The notes: generated by a model not told the origin, from the sequence alone. A DNA stretch of 64,000 nucleotides from Arthonia radiata (GCA_002989075.1 PSQN01000017.1:2983453-3047452); one strand, 5' to 3'; positions 33,311-45,800 are shown, numbered from the stretch's first letter. Made by a program: numbers and translations.

Positions 33311-33845
33311 GTCTCGAGGTTTATGGGAAAAGTAGCAGGCTTTGGGGCTACTTTAAGTCGACAGTGAATATGATCATATATGTACATGCAGCCCCAGCCT
33401 ACGTCTGTAACATGCCGGTCTCGCGAGCATACATGTCTGTTTCTGTGCATCGTCACCCGTCTCACGGCAGAAGCAGCCTCGGGCCTTGAAACTTTGTTAG
33501 TCAACGACAAACGTGTCTGGATCGATCAGATAAGATTAGATCCAATCTTTCAGCCCTACAGCCTCCTTTAGCACAATACGCGACCAAGGCGACTTCTTCC
33601 TTCATACGTCGATTTCCAAATACTGAATGTGCAAAGACTCCCAGTCAGCAAATCATTACGGGCCGGGAGAGACTTAACGTCCAGCTAAGAAGACTGTGGT
33701 ACGTCGACATACCTCAAGGGACTTGCGCCGGTTTTATGCCCTTCTGCGCGCGGCGTATATTCACAAGATGCCCTCGTATTGATTGAAAATCCTGCGTCGG
33801 AGGCGCCACACACTTACACTGACCAAGCAGGCCCACAATGATGGC
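33311..33845. promoter_or_regulatory. Divergent promoter of the EHT1-like gene and TRS120
   Basis: 535 bases without a credible gene. Two ATGs at 33838 and 33841 open a 26-codon frame ending at 33918, which overlaps the TRS120 start at 33846 out of frame. It could act as an overlapping uORF if transcription starts upstream of 33838. Confidence 0.5.
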
Positions 33846-36800
33846 ATGGCAGCTTCATCGATATCGCCCGTGGCGCCGGCGCGCATCGGGGCCCTTCTTG
33901 TTCCGGTTGGAAAGCTGAGAAAGTCCAAGTTCGAGTCCTTTGTCAATCGCATCCAACCCGAGAACATCGTTAGACTTGGTGATATCAGTCCTGATCAGAG
34001 GCCTGATCGGAACACTTTCTCGCCTCTAGCATTCCCGAATGGAGTCATACTTTATGACCTATCTACGTCTCAAGTTCCGACAGTGCATCAGGAATTCTTC
34101 CCATTTGAGCTTCACAAACACCAGCTTGTTGTCTTGGGTATCCTTGATGGGCGCTCGAAGGCGCTGTCCGTCGGTGCTGACCGCGACGTGCCAGACCACG
34201 ATGTTAGTCTCGATCTGGAGCAGCTACGCAAGCATCAGGTAGAGCTCGAGTCACTATTTCAACATGCACTGACCGTACAGCTTCTCGTATTCGACCACGC
34301 CTCAAAAATTTCTGTAGGAAATGCCATAACCGTGCCTCCGAAGGGCCAGAGCAGAAGCACTACTATGAAGACGGTCATGTGCGATGTATCCGCCAAAATT
34401 TTGGCAGAGATGTCAGTATTTGCGAAATCCATACAGACTGAAAGCGATTTGTCGGCACCGACTTCAGGACAGGGAGACGGCGCGCATGTTCCATACTTGA
34501 TGCGCCAGACCTCGCTTCGAGAAGCTATCGCGAAACAAGATGGCGCTGGTCCTGCAGAGCCTCGTATCAGCTCTTCGGATCCGTTTCAGAGTCGTAATCT
34601 TGACGAAGGCGACAGAAATGCCCGCAGAGCCTCTACGCCGACAGTCGCCACTGCTTTCCGAGACAGATCAGAATCACCTGTGCCAATTGACAAGTCTCCG
34701 CCCCGAGGTGCACCGAACGCGGCTACAGATTTGAAGAAGCGTCCAAAAGACTCTGCTTTGTCTAGGATACGCGACATGAGTCGCAACCGTAGCTCTATCC
34801 ATGGCGCACCTTCTATGAATACTTCTGAGAGGGCGAAGAATCTCGCAAAGTTGCGTCAGGGACTCGTGCTCGGCAATCTATACCTCCTCGCCGGAAGATG
34901 GCCAGATGCTTTGAGAGAGCTTGTCGACAACACGACAAGGGCTAAAGTCTTTGTTGATCATCTCTGGTTCGCGAAAGGGTTGGAGAGCATTTTGGCGACC
35001 ATGATACTGCTAGCGTGGGCACGTATTGATTTCACCATCCCTACAATATGCTTCTCCGCTCAAGAGCGGTCCGTCTCGTTGAAACATGTCCCCTCGTCAA
35101 ATCTTGTTAGGTCTTCACAGTCGATAGACTCCAATGATGGAGCTGCATCTCGCACGCTGTCGAATCTGACAATGGCTCTGCCTGAGATAGTCAACAGTAT
35201 CGTTCAACATTACCGTCGTGACGATGGCGTCGACAACGCTAGCTTGTCCCAGTTCCCTTTTTCTGAGAGTGTGATCCGGCTGGCATACATGACGGCGGTC
35301 CTGCAACGCACCGGCGGTCAGCTGACAGAGCGAACAGCAAGATATCTGGTGGTTGGCTCGCCGAACGCGATATCGTCCCGACACTCGCAACGCAGTTTTG
35401 GCATGCACAACTTGCACAACGCTGAAATTGCTGGTCTCGTCTTCCAGGCGTTTCCAGCTGAGTTGACCGCTACCACGATGCCTATATACGATATAATTTC
35501 TATCCTTTCCGGCATCATTTCCGTACTGTCGATGGCTCGACTGTACCGGAAGCGTGCAATGATCATTCGTGAGGCAATGTCAATGCTCATACCTCGCTTA
35601 ATTCAAGCTCGAAAGGTGGGTGCTGCTGAGATGGGCATACATCCAGCGGCAAGTTTAGCTGCGCACCACGGCTTGACAATCGATTCTGCGTCCGGTGCTC
35701 CCATTTTAGGGAGTGGTCGGAAGGACATTGACTTCCACGACCTCCTCGTGGTGCTTTGCGAGACCTTTGGCGTTCCTGGTCTCAAAGACCTCGAGCAAGG
35801 AGGAAAAACTATGCTGCAGAAGGGCGACACCTCGTCAACAGCCGTCGACAACATCAAGCTGGAAGTGCAGCAGCGGAACTTCGGAGGATTTGAGCTGAAG
35901 CAGGAGATACTGCGTCTTTGCGCTAACTTCTCCGAGGCTGTGCCAAACTTTCACGATGTGGTCCAGTTTACTTCAGCGCTGCTCCGTGTCGCTGGACCGG
36001 GTTCGGCTCCAGCGCCTGACTCCTCTATCAGTCCGGTTCAGCTCCCACCAGAAGACCAATCGCGCTTTGTTTCCAAGATTGACAGGACGTTGGGAGTCTT
36101 CAGGAGCGAGGATGCTGCTCAACTCGAGTCTGAGTATTGGGATCCGTTTTTGGTGAGGGACATCACACTCATCGCGACGACCTCTCCCAATGTGTACAAG
36201 ATCACAGGGCAACTGCAACAAGGCAACAGGATCAAAGGCAGCACCTCCGACACGGTGTCAAGTTCTACTGAAAGCGCCAAAGCTATCAATTCGATGGCAC
36301 CGAGCAACACGGTCATCGCTGAAGAGCAGACGGAGTTTGTCATAACTCTGCAGAATCTGTATGACTTTGACGTGTACGTTGAGAGTCTGCAAGTGCTTGC
36401 TGAGGGTGCTACTTTGCATTCAGATCCAGTCGCATGCACAATAGCGCCTCGAGCGCTGCAGCAGATGTCTGTTCGCGCAACCGCCGCGGAGCCAGGCGAG
36501 CTAAGAATCAGCACGTGCCGCGTCAAAATTCAAGGCTGTAGAGAGCAAGTGTTCAGCCTCTTTCCAGGTGCTTGGAAGCCCTCTCAAGATGTGAAGATCA
36601 AGTCTCATGGACTGAAAGCGCTTCTCGATCCTAGCGACGCAGTCACAGATCCAGCAGACAAGCCTCCAGAGCCCGTGGTACGCTCTTTCGAAGTGGTTCA
36701 GGCTCAGCCCAAGCTCACTGCGCCCGCCGTATTGCGATTAGACGATGCAATGAACATCCTTGATGGCGAGACAAAGCCGTTGTCGATCACTGTTAGAAAC

Positions 36801-37814
36801 ATGTCGACGTCGACTCCCGTCAACTTCATGCACGTGACGATGGACTACGAATACGACAAAGAGACGCATACACAGCGCCCGACATCAACGACCGCAGCAT
36901 TCAAAAACTGGATCGAGCCCATCACATGGCGTAGCGATGATGCCCTCCAGCCCGTCTCCCCAAACGGCACCGCTACCCTAGACTTCAATATACAAGGCCA
37001 ATCCGGACTCCAGCGAGCCACCCTACGCATCGACCACGGGCATTTGCACACCACTGACCCCCCGACCGACTCCAGCATCCACGCCCGCCGCCTCCGCATT
37101 CCTCTAACCTTATCCGTCCACCCCAGCGTCCGCATGGAGAACATGCAAATCCTCGCGCAACCCCAACTCGTCGCCTTCGACATCCTCAACGCCTCAAGTA
37201 CCCTCCTGCATATAGGCGTCAGCCCAAGCGGCCAGTCTGCCGCAAACCCGACGGAACCAAGCCAAAGCACACGCATACTGTTGCCTCTCCGTACTCTCTC
37301 CGCCAACTCGACCAAAGCGTTCCACGCGACTTGGACAGAACCAGCGTCAGGTCGGAATGGCAGTATCCGCATCAACCCGACAAGACTTGCTACACTACTC
37401 GCTTCGGCGCCGACGCCGCCTTTGGTTAAATTTGCGATGGCTTTGTTGGATAACGCTGGCGAGCTGCTTGACCGGAATGCGCAAAAGCGGTATACGGTTG
37501 AGCTCGAGAAGTCGTTCACGCTTAGGTGTACGCTGCGGAACGCGTCTGACTCAATTCAGCGGGCGATCGTCACGCTCTTGCCTAAGATTGCTGGGCCTGC
37601 GGCAGAGTTGCTGTCGAATGAGGAGATTGGTAAGCAGTTGGCGCTGACAGGGTCGTTGAAACAAGGCGCAAAGCTGGAGCCAGGCGAGAGTAAGGAGCTG
37701 AAGTTGGGGATCTGCCCTTTGAGCCGGGGGATGTTTGAGACGGTGGCGAATGTCACGTTGGCGAAGGAGAAGGAGGTGTTGTTGACTGAGCATTGTGTGT
37801 TTGAGGTTGTGTAG
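33846..37814 (+). CDS. TRS120: TRAPPII complex subunit Trs120 (TRAPPC9)
   Basis: A single 1322-residue ORF. The start chosen is the ATG at 33846 (MAASSISPVAPARIGALLVP), whose next residues match the family; the longer frame begins at a non-ATG codon. Trs120 is a TRAPPII-specific subunit needed for Rab11/Ypt31 activation at the late Golgi. Characteristic blocks are KLRKSKFESFVNRI, FSPLAFPNGVILYDLS, KNLAKLRQGLVLGNLYLLAGRWPDALREL, then the long ASPM/SPD2/Hydin-type Ig repeats in the C-terminal half (TLQNLYDFDVYVESLQVLAEG, LSITVRNMSTSTPVNF). The end SRGMFETVANVTLAKEKEVL is conserved. Length fits ascomycete orthologues. A disordered S/P-rich insert lies at about 215-335. Confidence 0.95.
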   Translation: MAASSISPVAPARIGALLVPVGKLRKSKFESFVNRIQPENIVRLGDISPDQRPDRNTFSPLAFPNGVILYDLSTSQVPTVHQEFFPFELHKHQLVVLGILDGRSKALSVGADRDVPDHDVSLDLEQLRKHQVELESLFQHALTVQLLVFDHASKISVGNAITVPPKGQSRSTTMKTVMCDVSAKILAEMSVFAKSIQTESDLSAPTSGQGDGAHVPYLMRQTSLREAIAKQDGAGPAEPRISSSDPFQSRNLDEGDRNARRASTPTVATAFRDRSESPVPIDKSPPRGAPNAATDLKKRPKDSALSRIRDMSRNRSSIHGAPSMNTSERAKNLAKLRQGLVLGNLYLLAGRWPDALRELVDNTTRAKVFVDHLWFAKGLESILATMILLAWARIDFTIPTICFSAQERSVSLKHVPSSNLVRSSQSIDSNDGAASRTLSNLTMALPEIVNSIVQHYRRDDGVDNASLSQFPFSESVIRLAYMTAVLQRTGGQLTERTARYLVVGSPNAISSRHSQRSFGMHNLHNAEIAGLVFQAFPAELTATTMPIYDIISILSGIISVLSMARLYRKRAMIIREAMSMLIPRLIQARKVGAAEMGIHPAASLAAHHGLTIDSASGAPILGSGRKDIDFHDLLVVLCETFGVPGLKDLEQGGKTMLQKGDTSSTAVDNIKLEVQQRNFGGFELKQEILRLCANFSEAVPNFHDVVQFTSALLRVAGPGSAPAPDSSISPVQLPPEDQSRFVSKIDRTLGVFRSEDAAQLESEYWDPFLVRDITLIATTSPNVYKITGQLQQGNRIKGSTSDTVSSSTESAKAINSMAPSNTVIAEEQTEFVITLQNLYDFDVYVESLQVLAEGATLHSDPVACTIAPRALQQMSVRATAAEPGELRISTCRVKIQGCREQVFSLFPGAWKPSQDVKIKSHGLKALLDPSDAVTDPADKPPEPVVRSFEVVQAQPKLTAPAVLRLDDAMNILDGETKPLSITVRNMSTSTPVNFMHVTMDYEYDKETHTQRPTSTTAAFKNWIEPITWRSDDALQPVSPNGTATLDFNIQGQSGLQRATLRIDHGHLHTTDPPTDSSIHARRLRIPLTLSVHPSVRMENMQILAQPQLVAFDILNASSTLLHIGVSPSGQSAANPTEPSQSTRILLPLRTLSANSTKAFHATWTEPASGRNGSIRINPTRLATLLASAPTPPLVKFAMALLDNAGELLDRNAQKRYTVELEKSFTLRCTLRNASDSIQRAIVTLLPKIAGPAAELLSNEEIGKQLALTGSLKQGAKLEPGESKELKLGICPLSRGMFETVANVTLAKEKEVLLTEHCVFEVV

Positions 37815-38014
37815 CGTGATACCCCTTGGGCGGAGTTTTGGCAATACAGAGTAGGATTGATCATCCGTTCAAACAAGCTTTTAAAGGCTCTCGTACGCTC
37901 TCATCCGCTCTCATCAGACATAACCCATGTTGCATCGTCTCATCCCCTCAGAACACCAAACGCCTCGCTGTCAAGTACCCACACATCCATACCCACATAC
38001 CACGCCGCGATCCA

Positions 38015-40608
38015 TCACTCCTCCCCACCCTCCCTCCTCAACAGCCTCCTCAACTCCGGCGTAACAACCACCTCCTTCCTGGGCGGACTCCCCCTCGCCT
38101 CCCCCTCCTTCCGCTTCGGCGCAGGCAAACACTCCTTCCGATCAATCGCCTCGACCGTCTTCTGCATCCTCACGAACAACCCCTCGGCCGTAACAAGACT
38201 GCTCCCCAAATCCGCATTCCCCGCCAAATCATTCACATACTTCAGCACCTCATCAAACGCCCTCAGATGACTCAATATCACAGATCGATGCCGCTCCAAC
38301 ACCGCCAGCGCAAAGAAGATGTGAAACTGTGAGGAGAGATAATCCGTCCACAGTCGCTCCCACAGGCTCAGGATATCCTCAAAGCCGAATTCCCGCTTAA
38401 ATTGCACCAGCAAGGGCCGAAAGAGGAAGAAGAAATTCCCGCTCTGACAGGACTCAAGGTGCAGACTCAGCGCTGGATCCAATAGTTGTAGCGTCGCGGA
38501 ACAAAGCTGCAGCTGCGCGTGCATCCCCTTCTGGCTGCGGTGGAAGTTCCCTTCCACGCGCTTCATGAGGCCCACGAAGCACCAGAACGCCACCGCGTCT
38601 TCTTCGCACACGGCGTACAAGGGCGCCAGCAGGTCGGACATGCCCTGGACGTAGCCGTCGAGGCCTTCGGTTTCCAGGAAGCGGGACTCGCCCAGGCGGC
38701 CGAGCCCGACTTGGGCGTACCCGCCGCGGTACTCGTCGTAGGTTATGAGAATGTCCTTGAGCTGTTCGAGGTGGACGTTCGTGCCTGTCTCCGCGAAGGG
38801 GGAGGACGTATCCGGGTGGGGGAGGTCTTCACCAGCGAAGAGGGGGACTTGGCGGTCGGTGCGGTGGACGTCTTTTTCGATGCGGAGGCGTTGGTCGGCC
38901 CACCATTCGGATTCGTCGGGGTCGGCGGGTTTGGAGTAGGATTGTTGAGGCGGGGAAGAAGGTGAGGTTGGTGAGGCAGGTGGGTTCGAGGCTGTGCGCT
39001 CCCACCAGCGCGCTTTTAGGCGGACATACTCTTCGCGGCGTTCGGAGAGGATCTTTTGACGCTCTGCTTTCGAAGAGTGCCAGGAATAGAGGCCGAGAAG
39101 GAACGGCCAGACTTCTTTGCGGACGCCGTCGTCGGGGTCGCAGCCGCCGTGGAAGATGCGCTCTTTGACCTCGTCGACGGTGATGGAGAGGCGGCCGGAC
39201 ATGTCGAAGTAGGATTCCCATTCGGTCAAAGTGACAGGTTTCCGTTTGTCTTTCAGGGACATTCCGCCCGCTTGCATGTCGAGGATCTCGAAGTCGCCGA
39301 CGGGCGTCTCTTCCATCTCCATTACGTCTTTGGCTGTCCATATCCGCTGGTTCTTTTCGCGTTCGGACTGCTCGGCGATGCCCATGGCCCAGCGCGCGAG
39401 GTACAACCGGGCGGAGTCGAACTCTTCTTGGATGGTTTGCACCTCGGGGTTTTGCAGCAAGCGCCTAGCTTGCGGTGGCATATTTGGATGTTCGGCTAGA
39501 TTTTGCGCCGTCCGGCGAGCAAAAGTGGTGACTTGTGCGAACTTCTCAAGAAGGCCCCATCGCGTCTCTTTGAGAGTCTTGGTAAAGGGGTCCATGGCTG
39601 CATCTCGTGGGTTTTGCCTCCTGTCGTTAGGACTTGAAGACTTGCGGTCGCGAGTGGTATTTTGCGCGTTCTTTGCGGCAACGCCAAAGCCTATCTTGTC
39701 ATCCTCGGTGGGGTTGATGAGGTAGACATTGAGCTCATGCTCGGCACGTTCAACATTAACGTATTGCCTCAGCCATCGAATGACCTCGTCACCACCCCAG
39801 AACATCTGGCCTTCGTTGCCGAATGGATCGAAGTGCTCGCGCGCAAGGCGCTTGCGTTGGAGGATGGTGGACTGGCATTCGCTGTCGTGGAAGAAGAGAG
39901 CGGGAAAGCTGTCGCCGGCGCGGGTGTTGATGACGACGCTTCCAAACCACCATCCAATGCTTGGTGGTCTCACGAGTAAGGAGAAGACTTCCGAGACAGG
40001 TATGGCGAACGCGTAGGAACCCGGGTTTGTGTTGAAAGTGTGCGCGGAGGTGGTGGGAGGAGGTGGGACAAGGTACGATTGTCTGGGTGGTTCGGAGGAT
40101 TCGGAGAGGTCAACCTTGACGTACGTTTCGTAAGCGTCGCCAAGTGTCGTCTCGGGTATCCAGGCTAAGAGGAGATTGGACGCATCACTAGAGCGTCTAG
40201 GACGATTGCCGTTGGGGAACAAGGAGTTCTCATGCGTGCTTGAGGACGGTCGAGAGGAGGTGTTCGTAGGCTTTTGCTGCACTAGAGCTACAAAGCCTGG
40301 AAGGTTGTCTTTGGCGGATGGTGTGGGATGGACGTAGACCTGTTGAATTTGCTGTGTAAGCCTTAGGCAGATACATTTCACGGACGAGCATGGTATGCGT
40401 GGGCGGCGAGCACTTCACTAGTATACTTCAGAAGCAGACGACTGACCTTGCTCTTCGAGTAGAGTAGCTTGACACCCCTATGCACCTTAGAACGCTTGAT
40501 GGTATGGTACTCCTGCTCTTCCTCGTCGCTGATGTCGTAGAGCGATGCGCCCGGCGAGCTGGGTGCGAACGACATGTCGTGTCGATACTGGAGTGGAATT
40601 GGGGGCAT
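38015..40608 (-). CDS. GYP7: Rab GTPase-activating protein Gyp7 (TBC domain), two exons
   Basis: Exons in transcript order are 40447-40608 and 38015-40339, giving 828 residues; the 107-base intron starts GTCAGT, ends TCAACAG and is in phase 0. Gyp7 accelerates GTP hydrolysis by Ypt7 (Rab7) and Ypt1-like Rabs in vacuole traffic. Exon 1 ends KLLYSKSK and exon 2 starts VYVHPTPSAKDNLPGF, joining a highly conserved N-terminal block. The TBC domain is at about 450-770: HGGCDPDDGVRKEVWPFLLG. The Arg finger is near residue 550 (DVHRTDRQVPLF) and the Gln finger near 620 (YVQGMSDLLAP); both catalytic residues are present. It faces TRS120 tail to tail, with 200 bases between. Confidence 0.94.
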
Positions 40609-41072
40609 CTACACTGCTGTTAGCCGTTCGCGAGAAGTCCTGTGGTTTTGCAGCGATTTGAGCAAAGCTTTGGAATGCTGTGAAGGAAGCAGCAACCGTT
40701 GTGTGGTGGTGTGGCGGTGCGCATGTGACGTCGCCGTCCGCGGGGCTTAGGGCTGATAACCCTTTGACAGCTTTCGCATGTGACGAGGTGGAGTTTTGGT
40801 CGAGGGTGAAATCTCGAGATGAATAAAAGTAATGGAAATTGAGCTCTTGCTGAGAAAAAGATGCACAAGCGCTGATTTGAGACATCCTTTGATACTAGTG
40901 ATGAGTAAAGGTATGGGCTGTCCGTAGGAAAGCTCTTTTGGGTCAAAAACTCGATAACACATAAGATTACTGCAGAGCATGCATGCTGCTGAAAGACAAT
41001 GTGCCTACTGAAAATTAGATTTGATTCACAACATGATGCCCAAGAGGTGATAACGGGCAATTCCTGCGAAAG
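40609..41072. promoter_or_regulatory. Shared divergent promoter of GYP7 and ELP5
   Basis: 464 bases between the start codons, with no coding signal and no clear TATA box. Confidence 0.5.
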
Positions 41073-42077
41073 ATGACCACCCCTTCCCACAACCGCACCC
41101 AAGCCCTCCTGCTCATCTCCAAACTCCTCGACGCGCGCGACTCCACTTCACTTCTCACTCTCATTCTCGACACGGCCGAACAAACCGCCGCGCCCCTCAT
41201 CCACGAATACATCACCCGCGCAACAAAGCACAAAACAACCATCACCTACATCTCCTTCTCAACACTTGTCTCACCACCCAACATCACGTACTTCATCCGC
41301 GCCTGGGACCTCTCCCCCACCGCCCTGACCAACGAGATCAAATCCCACACCACCGCCCCAGGCCGCCACCTCCTCATTTTCGACTCCCTCCACCCGGTCC
41401 TCTCCGACCCATCCGTCTCCATCACGCAGTTCCTCCCGCCGCTCATTACACCGACCACCACAGCCCTCCTGGTCCACCACACCGACATCCCCCTCCCGCC
41501 TCCACCACCCTACCAACCCAGCAATCTCCAGCTCCTGCACTATCTCGCCACCACGATCCTGACTGTGCATTCCCTCCCGCACATCCTAGACGAGCAGCGC
41601 ACCCGCCAGAGAAGCGTTGCTGCGCCTGTCTATGGGATTCGCGAGGACGAAGAGGGCATCCTGCAGGGCCTAGGCGCGAACGAGAGCAAATGCGTCGTGG
41701 AGATGGAGCAGCGCCGCAAGAGCGGGCGTGCTGTCGGCGCGATCTTCGTCGTTGATCATTCTTCACCTACTCCTACTTCCACTACACCGAGGACAGCGAA
41801 GAAACCCACCATTCAACTTTTAGATGAGACCGCCGCGTGGAAATCCGTACTCGCTGAGACAGGCGCGGGCGTTGCAGAGGGGAAAATGGAGAGAGAAGGA
41901 CAGGAGAGTGGGTTGAGTTTCGAGCTGGGGCTTACAGAGAAGCAAAGGCGAGATCGGGAGGCTGTGGTACTGCCGTATTTTGATGCGCAGAGAGCTGAGG
42001 GTGGAGGCGAGGGGGGCAGGATACTGTATGAGATGGGGGTTGAGGATGATTTTGATGAGGAGGAGGATGAGATTTGA
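41073..42077 (+). CDS. ELP5: Elongator complex subunit Elp5 (Iki1)
   Basis: Intronless, 334 residues. Elp4-5-6 form the RecA-like accessory ring of Elongator, which modifies wobble uridines of tRNAs. The opening (QALLLISKLLDARDSTSLLT), the Rossmann-like strands with HLLIFDSLHPVLS, the LLHYLATTILTVHSLP segment, and the acidic C-terminal end (YEMGVEDDFDEEEDEI) match fungal Elp5, including the characteristic acidic tail. No Walker A motif is seen, as expected, because Elp5 is a degenerate RecA fold. Confidence 0.85.
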   Translation: MTTPSHNRTQALLLISKLLDARDSTSLLTLILDTAEQTAAPLIHEYITRATKHKTTITYISFSTLVSPPNITYFIRAWDLSPTALTNEIKSHTTAPGRHLLIFDSLHPVLSDPSVSITQFLPPLITPTTTALLVHHTDIPLPPPPPYQPSNLQLLHYLATTILTVHSLPHILDEQRTRQRSVAAPVYGIREDEEGILQGLGANESKCVVEMEQRRKSGRAVGAIFVVDHSSPTPTSTTPRTAKKPTIQLLDETAAWKSVLAETGAGVAEGKMEREGQESGLSFELGLTEKQRRDREAVVLPYFDAQRAEGGGEGGRILYEMGVEDDFDEEEDEI

Positions 42078-42828
42078 GGTAGCTGTGGTATCGCGATTTG
42101 GTCGTGTAAGAAAAACCAAGATCGTTGTCTACGCTGTGGCGTGGCGCCGAGGCGTGCGTCTCGATAGGTCCAAAGGCTCCTTCGTGCCGTGCTTGCTTCA
42201 TGCCTGTCGCCGGTGAAGCAAGGTTGTGGGAAATGCAGAAACAAGGAATGTTTTGCCGGGACCGTGATCTCCGGGACCGCAGTCATGAAAGCTGCGCATG
42301 GAAGCATGGAAGAGCTGGATTTACTGGGAGATGGGTCTAAGTGCTGTATTCTCATATGCGGCTGCTTTCGGAAAGGAAATGAAGGCCGACTGCAACTATG
42401 AGAATGAGGCGCACGTGGTCTTGCGTCTGCTTGCTCGAGGGCCATCCCAAGACCACGCCACGAAGAAGACGAAGAAGACGGAAGAAGATACGACAGGTCG
42501 TACACTTTGAGACTCGCCAACAGCTCACTTATATTGTATTCCACGCCACGCTATGCGTAAAAGGCCCAGTCACGGACCGAGCACTCGCTCCGTCTCATCA
42601 TATCAAGCGACCAGCAGCGACGCGCTCCGCGCTGATCAATTATGTACAAACCCCTTCACCGGTTCCTAAATGGTATCTTGACCTCGTGATTGCCCGGTGC
42701 ACTATTAATGACATGCACAACTCTCCACGTCCCGTGCGCCGCGGCTCAATGACGCATTACTAAAAAGTTGTAGTTTCAAATACAATCAAGAAATGAAATG
42801 GCGTAAGCCTTCTTCCCCAAATCGTGTA
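42078..42828. other. Convergent intergenic between ELP5 and formin
   Basis: 751 bases carrying both 3' UTRs. Several short ORFs on both strands are not supported. A GAAGAAGACGAAGAAGAC-type simple repeat is at about 42462-42485. Confidence 0.45.
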
Positions 42829-45800
42829 TCAATACCGCGGTGCTGGGGAGGCAAGCGGCGTGCTCTCCGCGTCCTCCGACGGCGGCGAGACTACAAGATC
42901 AGGCGACTTCCAAGAGCTTTCATGAGGCTCTTCCGGGATCGTTTCGTTGATCTTTCGCTCCTCTGGGATGCTATTGTCGCCGGAGCTGATTGACGAGGCT
43001 CCTTTCCTGCGTCGTCGTCGCAAACGCTCTTCGTCTGAACTTTGTCTCCGACGCATGTTAATCGTGCCTTCGTCAACCCCGGATAGGCCCTTAAGCATGC
43101 TTGCGGCCCTCTCGCCAACATCAATCTCCTCTTCTTTCACTTCGTCACCCTTCTTCTCATCGGACTCCAGTGGTGGACTGAGCTGTTGGCCATCTTCGCC
43201 AACAAGTGGTGATCCTGGAAATTCTGGTATCTTCTGACCAGAAGCGACGCGCACCTCATGCCGATCCTTTAGGCGAGCCCGGCGCCTTCGATCTCTAGTA
43301 TCTTTATTTTGTGGTTTGGCGGCACGCAGCTTCTCGAGCAGGTCGTCTATGTTGCCAGAGTCTGCTGTAGGAGACTTCTCCGGACTCGGCGTTGGCAAAG
43401 CCATAGCTTGCTGCTTGCGCTTCATGGAGACTTCGTTGCGTTTCCTGGTGTCCTCGAAGACCATATTCTTCTCCTTAGACTGTTTCCAGCCAGTGACGAA
43501 CATGGCCAGCTTGGCAAAGAAGTCACGACGTGCGTTCTCATCGGTAGCGTCCTCGCCGTAGAATGCCATGATCTCCTCGTACTTTGTGGTCATATTTTCC
43601 AAGAATATCTCAAGCTGCTCGGCCTTCCGTCGGGCTTCTTTCATTGCACGTTGTGCCACCTGGCTGACTCTATCTTCAGGATGGAATTTCTTCGGGTCGC
43701 TGAGGTTGCCGGCGTCAAGAGACATTTGGACATTATTAATGTTGTCAATATACCTGCGCGCGTCTTGCTTGACCTGCTCGACATTGACTTTCTGGACACC
43801 GACAACGCCCCAGATGTCGTCCACGAAGCCTTCCCATTCGGGATACTGCTGGCGGACGATGCGCTCGACGAGATCGGCAAAGGTCGATTCGTTCTTCTCG
43901 TCCTTGACCATGCCAAGTCGCGCAAGAGAGCTCAGTTTGAAGCCGGTAGCCTGCTTGTTTGCGTCGTTCATAAAGTTGCCAATATCAAGGATCAATCCGA
44001 GGACGTTCATCAACGATACGGAGTTGCGCAGAGACTCCGAGACATCGACGATCTGTTGAAGCTTCTCCTCGATCTCTTCATACTCCTTTTCGTATGTCTT
44101 CGTTAGTGCAAGAGCTCGCATTCTTGCCTTCCAATAATGATGCAGCTCGAAAGCAGTGTACAAATACAGTTGATCCTCCCTGGTAAGCTCTTCCGGGTTC
44201 TGTTCTCGCTCAGCCGACCGGGAAGCTGGACCAGTCCAATCCTTGCTGTACGGCGCCATAAGCTTTGCGATGTTGTCGGGAACCTCGCACAGATCGTTAC
44301 GCTGTAAGAAGTCCATCATGACGGGGTTGTCCAATACATCCCGATCACAGTGAATAATCATCTGCACCAGCTTTTCAGTCGGCACCGTCGAGTATTTTGA
44401 TAGAGCAATTTGAAATGTGTGCATAAGATCTCTCGAGATGATTTGCTTCTTCTCTTCCTTCGCCTTCGAAGATTTGCCGAGCTGTTTGATCTCCTTCGCC
44501 ATAAACAGCTTCTCCACCTCATCGAGAATGCCACGTTTCGAGAGTTCAACATACTTTTCTTCTTTAGCCTCGAATGTGTTTGCACGTTCAGACCACAGTG
44601 ATCCCTGCGGCTCGTCGACCTTCTCCCAATGCAACGCCTTGAGCTTCTTTTTCGGACGAACCCCGCCGAGACTGGTCGGAGTAGGAGGAACAGACATTTG
44701 AAGATCACGGTATGGGCTTGCTGGGCCAGGCATTGGTGGCGGCGGGGGAGGCACGCCGCCGGGAAGCGTAGAGATAGGTATCCAGCCTCCAGCACCAGCG
44801 GGTACGTTCGGTTTCGGTCCTGGCATGGGAGGTGGAGGTGGCGCCATGGACCCAAAGCCTGGCATAGGTGGAGGTGGCGGGGCCATGGTTCCGAACCCTG
44901 GCATCGGCGGCGGCGGCGGTGGGGCGGCAGTGCCGAAGCCAGGCATGGGAGGAGGTGGAGGAGGAGGAGCACCGGAGAAACTCGGCATGGGCGGCGGCGG
45001 AGGAGGTGCTGTGGCTTTAGGAACTGCATTTTGGAGCTTCGTTGGTTTGTCAAGAGAGACCTCATTAGGTGTGGTGGGCTCGTTTGACTCCAAAGATGGA
45101 TGCGTAGAACCAGTGGTGACTCCGTCGCCTTCGGTGCTGTGTCCAGAGTCGTATTTGTTGACCTTTGAGGTAAGTTCTGACAGCATACCAGTCCTCTGTG
45201 CGTCGGGGATCCTGGGCGGACGCGAGATCTCAACAAGATGTGGCGTCTCATATACAACGTCCTCGTCAGCGTCAGGCATATGACTTTTCGCACGAGCACT
45301 TCCAAAGACCTTGTTTTCAAGAAGCTGGCCATCAATCTTGTCGTTCTCAGGTGCGCCATCCATTTGTTCTCGCAGCTCGCGCAATTCCTCTGATGGCGCT
45401 GCGGCCTGCTGCCATTGTTTGCCTTCCAGCTTCGCTTGAGTCTTCGCTCTTTCGAGCTGTTTCTCCAAGCGACCCATAAGCTTCTCGCGGTCCAAAACAC
45501 CAGCAGCTTGGGTAGGGTCAGCGCGAGGGTCAGCAGGCCGGCCGGCCTGGACTGCTCGCGCCTTCGACTCTTCCTGAGCATCCCTAAGCATAAGGTAAAG
45601 TTCTCTGGTCTCGAGCTCCGTCTGCTGGAGATCTTTGGCCCTAAGTTCGTGAAGATTCGCGATCTCCCCCTTGAGGTTCCGCACATTGCGAGCCTGGGTT
45701 TGGATGATTCTCTGCTGCTCCTCAAGCTGCTTTTGTAGTCTTGCAACAAGCCCATCTGCACCCATGTCAACTTTCGCACGCATCTCGTCGCGCTCTGCAA

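Noticed and set aside
42398-42763. 121-codon plus-strand ORF downstream of ELP5
   Set aside because: It lies in the convergent 3' region, contains simple-repeat sequence and has no family similarity.
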